This document shows, in pieces, positions 44,951 to 50,329 of a stretch of DNA of 50,329 bases. The notes below the pieces were generated by a model. That model worked only from the letters and a program-made list of their open reading frames with translations. It was not told where the DNA came from and did not search any database. The stretch is taken from assembly GCA_030158305.1 (NCBI GenBank), contig JAOATE010000042.1, positions 1 through 50,329 of the forward strand, in the 5' to 3' direction. Source of the DNA: Burkholderiaceae bacterium (GTDB taxonomy: Bacteria > Pseudomonadota > Gammaproteobacteria > Burkholderiales > Burkholderiaceae_B). Position 1 is the stretch's first letter, and each line of letters starts with the position of its first letter. The position numbers and the translations under genes are program-made.

Positions 44951-46608
44951 TTCAATGACATACATTGAGTCTCCGTTTCGCCACTTTGAAACTGTTGCGG
45001 AAGATGGTTGTTATTCACTTGCATATGAAAAAAGGTGATGTGGGTGGGACTTACATGAAATGGACGTCCATCACGACGAATTAATTCAAGACTGCGACCA
45101 TTGGCAATTACCCACTCCCTCTGCTCTTCCTTATCGATCCCTGCGATCTTCATACTTGAAAGCAATCGTAGATTATTCAATATCCATGTGCACGCATCTC
45201 TGTTCAACGATGAACGAATCATTTGCTCTCCAGCTCTTTTGACTGTTGCCGAAGGCAATGAAACCCAATTTGCTAAAAGCATCACTACAAGGATACTGAA
45301 CACAAGAAAACAAGATCTTTGTAATTTCACTCTTAGAGGAGAAATGTCACTTAAGATTCCCCAATAAATAGGTGTTAGTAAAAATCGATTTGCGATCGCT
45401 CCGATTTTGTAACTGCTCATGATGCCTCTGGCTTTCTTTGAGACAATCAGAATTAAGCCAATCAGCCATGTCAAAATACATCCTAGCCATAATGGATCCA
45501 AGAAATAAAATGGAATGGAAGTGAATGTTTTTAAAATTGCAATAATGACACTCGAACCAACAAGAAAAATAAGGAAATAGAAGATGACAAAAGCAATCCA
45601 ATTGGAAGCCGTACCTGAGAGGTGAAAACTATTCCCTTTTGAGAACAGTACTTGCAATGATTGAAATGTGTCACTTGCAATGAAGCGTTGATATGTGCTT
45701 AGCGGTTTCTTGAAGGATTCTCTTGCAAGACGGAAGGCGTTATTTTGTAACTTCCCTTTCGCTTGCGAAAGTCGATGTGTCATATGCGCTAACCTGGGGG
45801 GCAGACCTTTTAAGCTTAGGCTCGTATCGACTCGATTGGTGTTCATGACGATATTTGCTTTACGTTTTCGTCTCCAAAACTGCACCAAAGCAAATAGACT
45901 AATAAACCCTAATAGAGGTGCCCAATAGCGCATGCTGATCCATGATGCTGTCGATTGTTGTTCGACAAGACTACTTTCAGGTAGCTCAGTATTTATACTC
46001 CGAGGTGTAAGAGGGGGAGGGGCTCTTGTGGGTTCAGGTACTGGGATGGGCTCTTTGGCAGAAACTGGCGTGGGGATGCTCTCTGTAGCAAGAGGCTCAG
46101 ATGTTAATTCGGAATGTGGGGGATTTGAAACCAGAGTGGTATCTAAGGGGGCAACGGTTGATGCGTCTGCAGTCGGGATCGGTCGTAACGTGATCGTACA
46201 TTTTCGGAGAACTGTTTTTTTAGGGTTAAGCATATCTCCATTTAGAGATATTTCGCGCTTGTCTGTCCTCCCGCTAAGAGACCAAAACCAAGTGTCTCCA
46301 TTTTCTCTCTTCGAATCGGCCGTTAGCGACAACACGCCATCGTTAACTGTACCTTTCCAAAGCGTTTTCTCTTGACCAAGCTGCGTAGTTGCAGTGACCT
46401 GCTTATCTATACTTCCGTTAATGATTTCAAACTCGAGTTTGGATCTAAATCCAGGGCGACCATTACTAAAATTTTCTCCGCAAATGATCTGTGCATTCCA
46501 ATTTCCATCGAACTCACTTGCGTGAGTGTGCCAAGGGAGCCAGATTAGAGTTAAGAGAGAAAAGAATATAAATTTTTTAAATTGTAGAGATGAACTTGAG
46601 TTGATCAT
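44947..46608 (-). CDS. Orphan secreted/membrane protein, function unknown
   Basis: I do not recognise this 553-residue protein. Visible parts: a signal peptide (about 1-30, hydrophobic core FIFFSLLTLIWLPW, cleavage near THA-SE); a periplasmic domain of about 110 residues beginning FDGNWNAQIICGE, like small FDG-x-W beta domains; a Pro/Ser/Thr-rich linker (about 145-215); a transmembrane helix (about 228-245) followed by RRKRKAN; a cytosolic basic region (about 250-340); at least three more helices (about 345-368, 378-398, 437-455); and a C-terminal soluble domain (about 460-553). DNA is clearly more AT-rich than the neighbours: 45541-45600 has 19 G+C of 60, against 31 of 60 in a marC line. Horizontal gain is likely. 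No ribosome-binding site is obvious. Confidence 0.75.
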   Translation of the reverse strand: MINSSSSLQFKKFIFFSLLTLIWLPWHTHASEFDGNWNAQIICGENFSNGRPGFRSKLEFEIINGSIDKQVTATTQLGQEKTLWKGTVNDGVLSLTADSKRENGDTWFWSLSGRTDKREISLNGDMLNPKKTVLRKCTITLRPIPTADASTVAPLDTTLVSNPPHSELTSEPLATESIPTPVSAKEPIPVPEPTRAPPPLTPRSINTELPESSLVEQQSTASWISMRYWAPLLGFISLFALVQFWRRKRKANIVMNTNRVDTSLSLKGLPPRLAHMTHRLSQAKGKLQNNAFRLARESFKKPLSTYQRFIASDTFQSLQVLFSKGNSFHLSGTASNWIAFVIFYFLIFLVGSSVIIAILKTFTSIPFYFLDPLWLGCILTWLIGLILIVSKKARGIMSSYKIGAIANRFLLTPIYWGILSDISPLRVKLQRSCFLVFSILVVMLLANWVSLPSATVKRAGEQMIRSSLNRDACTWILNNLRLLSSMKIAGIDKEEQREWVIANGRSLELIRRDGRPFHVSPTHITFFHMQVNNNHLPQQFQSGETETQCMSLK

Positions 46609-46687
46609 ACTGATAATACTTACGTGATTAGCATTTTAAAAGGTTGTTTCGATTTGCATAGCGTCAGTGAGACTCAATCTAAAACAT

Positions 46688-46719
46688 AACGATATTAATC
46701 TAAGGTATTAAAAATCGTT
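46688..46719. other. Inverted repeat in AT-rich spacer
   Basis: AACGAT (46688-46693) and ATCGTT (46714-46719), with inner TTAAT/ATTAA complementarity. It lies upstream of the orphan gene and downstream of the metallo-beta-lactamase-fold gene (both minus strand), so it could be an operator of the former or a 3' structure of the latter. The remainder of 46609-46742 is AT-rich with no clear promoter. Confidence 0.35.
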
Positions 46720-46742
46720 AGTGACCGCTTTACAAAAAAAAA

Positions 46743-47717
46743 TTAAAAAACATACTTCTTTCCCACTGCAGTAGGCGCTAACACTTGATCTCCAAACGCA
46801 TTCGACATCGCAGCGATGGCGCGCCAGCCTGTGCAGTGACCCGCACCAATCAGCTTGAGTCCAAATTGTTTCAAGTCCTCAACCGTTTCGGGGATCAGGG
46901 CCTCGTTTGCGCCAGAGAGATGAAAGCCACCAAACACTGCATGTATGGGGGTATCGGGAAAACGCGCTCTCGCATCCAGCAATACATTGATGACACCCGC
47001 ATGCGAACAGGCTGTAAAAATCACGAGACCCTTGTCTTTGACGTTGACGCCAAGCCAACGCTCATCAAGCAGTAACTCGTCATTTTCCCACTGGCCTGCT
47101 GCATTTTTACGGACCTGACCTGGCAGTCCACGTTCGTAAGGTGTTTGGCGAGGAATTTCACCACTCACACCAAACATATTGTCGAGCAGAGAGACGGGCT
47201 CTCTGTGAAGTGCGACCTCGGCACCTGCGGCAGTGAGTTGTTCGACGCTCGGGATATCGATCATTTCACGATACTTGCCGTTGGGCATGCTGGCAGCCCG
47301 TTTGTGAAACATATCGGGGTGTCCGTAGAACGGCGTTTTTTTGCCGCCGTTTCGCTGTCGAATAGTATTGAACGCCAATAACAAAGCACCCGCGTGATCC
47401 CAGTGGCCATGTGAAAGCACGACTGATTGCACTTTGCCGAGATCGACGCCAAGGCGACTGACGTTGCGCTCAAAGGCGTAATCTTCTGGGCCGGTATCGA
47501 ACAGGACGGTGCGCTCCTGAGTGCCTTTGCGAGCCGTGATCAGACACGACAGTCCATGTGCCGCGCAGCACAGGCAAATCCCCGCCATCATTTGTCCGCC
47601 TCGGCTAAACAAGCCTATTGCTTCGCTCGTGACGCCAGCAGGTGTTGTGGAAAGCATATCGGTCGTGTTGTCGACCAAAATTTGTATCTCTAAGGCATCA
47701 ACCGTATCTAGCAGCAT
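46743..47717 (-). CDS. Metallo-beta-lactamase-fold protein (dihydropterin synthase-like subgroup)
   Basis: A 324-residue hydrolase-fold protein. The metal motif HGHWDHAG is at 103-110 (His103, His105, Asp107, His108), with further ligands likely in FTACSHAGVINVL and in GGFHLSG or GAGHCTG. The layout (an N-terminal strand IQILVDN, then AHGLSCLI, VLFDTGP and the H-x-H-x-D-H loop) is that of the MBL subgroup annotated as 7,8-dihydropterin-6-methyl-4-(beta-D-ribofuranosyl)-aminobenzene-5'-phosphate synthase, a name carried over from archaea. The real substrate is unknown. Cys48, Cys50, Cys51 and Cys58 cluster near the N-terminus. ATG 47717 has GGAG 8 nt upstream and is preferred over the start at 47741. 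Confidence 0.85.
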   Translation of the reverse strand: MLLDTVDALEIQILVDNTTDMLSTTPAGVTSEAIGLFSRGGQMMAGICLCCAAHGLSCLITARKGTQERTVLFDTGPEDYAFERNVSRLGVDLGKVQSVVLSHGHWDHAGALLLAFNTIRQRNGGKKTPFYGHPDMFHKRAASMPNGKYREMIDIPSVEQLTAAGAEVALHREPVSLLDNMFGVSGEIPRQTPYERGLPGQVRKNAAGQWENDELLLDERWLGVNVKDKGLVIFTACSHAGVINVLLDARARFPDTPIHAVFGGFHLSGANEALIPETVEDLKQFGLKLIGAGHCTGWRAIAAMSNAFGDQVLAPTAVGKKYVF

Positions 47718-47830
47718 GGGGAAGCTCCTGTGGGGGGGCATTAACAGTAAGTTTAAAGATAAAGCATTGGTTTTTGTTGTGATGATAAGCGTAAACAGTG
47801 GTAAGGTTTAAAAAAAACAGGAGAGACAAG

Positions 47831-48817
47831 ATGTTCACACGCACGTTACCTAAGCGTATTGCCGCTATTTTCTTATCCATTGCAGGCGCTTCATTGAGCG
47901 CCCCTCTGTTTGCTCAGCCCGATAGTTATCCGCAGCGCTCTGTTCGCATTGTCGTGCCAGTCTCGGCGGGTGGCAGTACTGACAAAATCGCGCGCCTGAT
48001 CGCGGAAAAACTCAGTACCGCCTGGGGTCAGACGGTCATTGTTGAAAACGTCACGGGTGCGGGTGGGGCAATTGGTGCGGCGCAGGTTGCGCGGGCCAAG
48101 CCCGATGGCTACACACTTGTCTTGCATAGTGATGCGATTGTGCTCAATACGATCCTAATTAAAAATCCACCCTATACCTTGAACGATCTGACAGGGGTGA
48201 TGCGTTTGGTCGTCAACCCTCAGGTTTTAGTGTCGAATCCGAACTTTGAAGCCAAGACGTTCAAAGAGTATATCGAGTACGCCAAGAAAAACCCCGGCAA
48301 GTTGTCGCTTGGCTTACCGACGAGCGGAGGCATTGCGCATATTGCACATGAGGTGCTGGCAAAGGCTGCAGGGATCAAGGTCAACTACATCCCTTATAAA
48401 GGCGGAGCGCCCGCTGCCTTGGATACGATGGCCGGACATATCGATGCTACCGTGATTACGCTTGCCGCAGTGACTGAGCAGATCAAGGGTGGCAAGCTTC
48501 GTGCGCTAGCCGTCACAACGGATTATCGATCACCTGTCTTTCCGGATGTGCCCACAATGGCTGAGTCCGGTTATCCAGCAGTCAACATCGAAAGCTGGCA
48601 AGGAATGCTTGCGCCGAAAGGCACACCCACTGCCATCTTGGAAAAAATCAACAAGGATGTCGTGGCGATTGTCAAAGATCCGAACAATATCAAGCAAATC
48701 GAAGCGCTGGGTTTTAGCGTATCGACAAACTCGGTGCCTGCTTTTAATACGATGCTGCAGGATGTCCGTAAAAAATATGCCGACATCATTACGCAGGCCG
48801 GCATTGTGCAGCAGTGA
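47831..48817 (+). CDS. Tripartite tricarboxylate transporter substrate-binding protein (Bug/TctC family)
   Basis: A 328-residue periplasmic binding protein. A signal peptide (about 1-28, RIAAIFLSIAGASLSAPLFAQ) precedes the Bug fold: YPQRSVRIVVPVSAGGSTDKIAR, then VENVTGAGGAIGAAQVARAKPDGYTL, then GGAPAALDTMAGHIDA. These are PF03970-type receptors for carboxylates, nicotinate, amino acids and similar compounds. No TctA or TctB permease genes are adjacent; solitary copies are very numerous in Bordetella and relatives. AGGAGA 8 nt before ATG 47831 sets the start. It is divergent from the MBL gene and convergent with the ClC gene, 1 nt between stops. Confidence 0.93.
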   Translation: MFTRTLPKRIAAIFLSIAGASLSAPLFAQPDSYPQRSVRIVVPVSAGGSTDKIARLIAEKLSTAWGQTVIVENVTGAGGAIGAAQVARAKPDGYTLVLHSDAIVLNTILIKNPPYTLNDLTGVMRLVVNPQVLVSNPNFEAKTFKEYIEYAKKNPGKLSLGLPTSGGIAHIAHEVLAKAAGIKVNYIPYKGGAPAALDTMAGHIDATVITLAAVTEQIKGGKLRALAVTTDYRSPVFPDVPTMAESGYPAVNIESWQGMLAPKGTPTAILEKINKDVVAIVKDPNNIKQIEALGFSVSTNSVPAFNTMLQDVRKKYADIITQAGIVQQ

Positions 48818-48818
48818 T

Positions 48819-50156
48819 TTAGCGATCAGTCGGGTGGTGCGGCATGCGGGCTCTGAGTGAGTCGTAAATGGGCTCGCCATGCATGAGGTTAGCGACCAAG
48901 CAGGCGGCGACGCTTGCAACGATGAGTGGTGCGACAAGTGCGACGCTACCACTCATCTCTATGATGAGCAGGATGCCCGTGAAGGGTGCGCGGACCACAG
49001 CTGTGAAAAATGCGGCCATTCCCACCAGCGCAAACGCGATCGGATCAATCACAAAAGGCGCCGTCACTAAAAAATTTAGGCTTGTCGCAAATAGTGCACC
49101 TGACGTGGCCCCCACAAGGAGCAGGGGAGCAAATAGCCCGCCCGGCACACTCATCGAGTAAGAAAGAGGACCTAGTGCCCAGCGCACCAAAAACAAGATG
49201 ATGAGGGCATTGATGCTGAGTTGTCCGGCAAGGACCGCATTGACTTGTAGCTCTCCACCGCCGACCCATTGGGGCTGCCAGTAGGCCACGAGGCCGATCA
49301 GTGCGCCGAGGATGCCGGCTTTAATAATGGGTGAGACCTTTGGTGCAGTACTGCTAAAGAGATTGAGCCCTAGCAGAACGCTCTTGTTGTACAGCACACC
49401 GAGTGCACCCAGCCAGGCACCCAGGAGTCCATAGGCGACAAGTTCTGTGAGGTTCGAGGGCAACAGTGTTGTGAAGCTGAGCTCAACGGCGTTACCAAAG
49501 TAGGTACGGTAGACCGCAATGGCAGTCGCAACAGCAATCAGTGTAGCCAGTAAGCGCCGCATGGTGATGCGGTGTGCGACCTCTTCGATGACGAAGGCAA
49601 CCCCTGCGAGTGGGGCATTAAAGGCGACCGAGAGCCCTGAGCCAGCAATGGCGGTGTAAAGCAAGCTACGGTCACCACGGGTAAATCCAAACCATTTGCC
49701 GCATTGGGTGCCAATGACCGCCGCCATCTGAATGGTGGGGCCTTCGCGGCCTAGGGCAAGGCCTGGCACCATGGCAAACAGACCCCCGAGAAATTTGATG
49801 GGTAAGACGCGAAAAGAAGCGGGTGTGGCTTCCTCGCGCATGACGGCCTCAACGTGTTGCACGCCGCTTCCCGCTGCACTGGGGGCGAAGGTGACCAGCC
49901 AGCGTGCAATCCCGACGCACAGTCCGACTACTACCATGGTGAGCAACCAGCCCGGAAGTCCGAAAAAACCTTCTGCCTTCCATTGGGCGACGAGCTTGGC
50001 AAACCCCTGGCTGCCATGCAACAACATCCAGTGAAAGCTACCACCTACTAGACCGACAAGCGCACCAGCAAAGGCGGAGACAAGCAATAACTGTGTCAGG
50101 CCGTGCGTGCTGGATGCTGCGGGATCTTCATCAAGCTTGGGTGGTGTGGTGTTCAT
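48819..50156 (-). CDS. clcA: ClC-family H+/Cl- antiporter
   Basis: A 445-residue voltage-gated chloride family protein with about 18 membrane helices in the ClC layout. The anion-site motifs are GSGVQH at 96-101 and GREGP at 136-140, where Glu138 is the gating glutamate. A Glu pair in FVIEEVAHRI matches the internal proton glutamate of E. coli ClcA, so antiport rather than channel activity is expected. The C-terminus has VVRAPFTGILLIIEMSG and ends without CBS domains. It may help in acid resistance, but no such genes are linked. It converges on the TctC gene. Confidence 0.93.
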   Translation of the reverse strand: MNTTPPKLDEDPAASSTHGLTQLLLVSAFAGALVGLVGGSFHWMLLHGSQGFAKLVAQWKAEGFFGLPGWLLTMVVVGLCVGIARWLVTFAPSAAGSGVQHVEAVMREEATPASFRVLPIKFLGGLFAMVPGLALGREGPTIQMAAVIGTQCGKWFGFTRGDRSLLYTAIAGSGLSVAFNAPLAGVAFVIEEVAHRITMRRLLATLIAVATAIAVYRTYFGNAVELSFTTLLPSNLTELVAYGLLGAWLGALGVLYNKSVLLGLNLFSSTAPKVSPIIKAGILGALIGLVAYWQPQWVGGGELQVNAVLAGQLSINALIILFLVRWALGPLSYSMSVPGGLFAPLLLVGATSGALFATSLNFLVTAPFVIDPIAFALVGMAAFFTAVVRAPFTGILLIIEMSGSVALVAPLIVASVAACLVANLMHGEPIYDSLRARMPHHPTDR

Positions 50157-50244
50157 GAGTGTCGGTAAATGGCGGGGGTGAACATGATCGTACTGTAGGA
50201 AGAGCCGCTTTTTGCGAACAGCACTCGCTCAAATATGGCTTTTT

Positions 50245-50259
50245 ATTACCAACGGTAAT
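50245..50259. other. Short inverted repeat upstream of clcA
   Basis: ATTACC-AAC-GGTAAT, 6-bp arms. It lies 86 nt upstream of the clcA start on the minus strand, so it could be an operator. Nothing else is recognised in 50157-50329. Confidence 0.3.
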
Positions 50260-50329
50260 TTGAAAAAATGGACAGATGTCGTCAAGGCAGCAGGAATTAA
50301 GTCAGAGTAAAGAACTCGAGTGCGGCTTT

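Noticed and set aside
1-50329. CRISPR arrays, insertion sequences, prophage or toxin-antitoxin genes
   Set aside because: No regularly spaced long repeats, transposase or integrase motifs, or toxin-antitoxin pairs were found on reading both strands.

Overview
The window looks like a chromosomal segment of a betaproteobacterium of the order Burkholderiales, most likely family Alcaligenaceae (the Bordetella/Advenella/Orrella side). Reasons: a complete dcw (division and cell wall) cluster ending in lpxC; MurE and MurF fused in one polypeptide, as known in Bordetella; a Bug/TctC-type solute-binding protein; a SWIB-domain protein with a histone-H1-like tail; and dciA rather than a phage-type helicase loader beside secA. 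No phage, transposon, CRISPR array or plasmid function was seen. Most of the window is core genome. The species call is inference from gene content.

Layout. 1-5.4 kb: a small membrane protein, a SWIB protein, an M20 amidohydrolase, dihydroorotase (pyrC) and the ABC-F ATPase uup. 5.5-5.9 kb: the RNase P RNA gene, divergent from uup. 6.1-24.4 kb: the dcw cluster mraZ-rsmH-ftsL-ftsI-murEF-mraY-murD-ftsW-murG-murC-ddl-ftsQ-ftsA-ftsZ-lpxC, all on the plus strand. From rsmH to ddl every gene overlaps the next. It begins with a clear promoter and four 10-bp-phased GTG boxes that look like the MraZ operator. 24.4-28.8 kb: dciA (minus strand), an M23 peptidase-family protein and secA. 28.8-35 kb: an AI-2E-family permease, an Lrp/AsnC regulator divergent from a cysteine-dioxygenase-like enzyme, mgtE, a UPF0324 putative sulfate exporter and a second M20 amidohydrolase. 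35-42 kb: fadD-like acyl-CoA ligase, an MnmC-type FAD protein, a GH31-fold protein, an amidase and tRNA-Lys(UUU). 42-50.3 kb: kup, marC, an AT-rich orphan membrane protein, a metallo-beta-lactamase-fold protein, a TctC/Bug binding protein and a ClC H+/Cl- antiporter.

How the genes work together. The dcw cluster makes lipid II (MurC, MurD, MurEF, Ddl, MraY, MurG) and the septal machine that polymerises it (FtsL, FtsQ, FtsI, FtsW, FtsA, FtsZ). LpxC commits precursor to lipid A, and SecA exports proteins. The Lrp regulator, thiol dioxygenase and sulfate exporter may form a small organosulfur module.

I found no single clearly undescribed multi-gene system. The items most worth a second look are: an MnmC protein whose methyltransferase half has decayed while its oxidase half stays intact; a GH31-fold protein lacking the usual acid/base aspartate and other active-site residues; the AT-rich orphan membrane protein at 44947-46608; three consecutive hairpins in the ftsA-ftsZ spacer; and the phased MraZ boxes overlapping the mraZ promoter.
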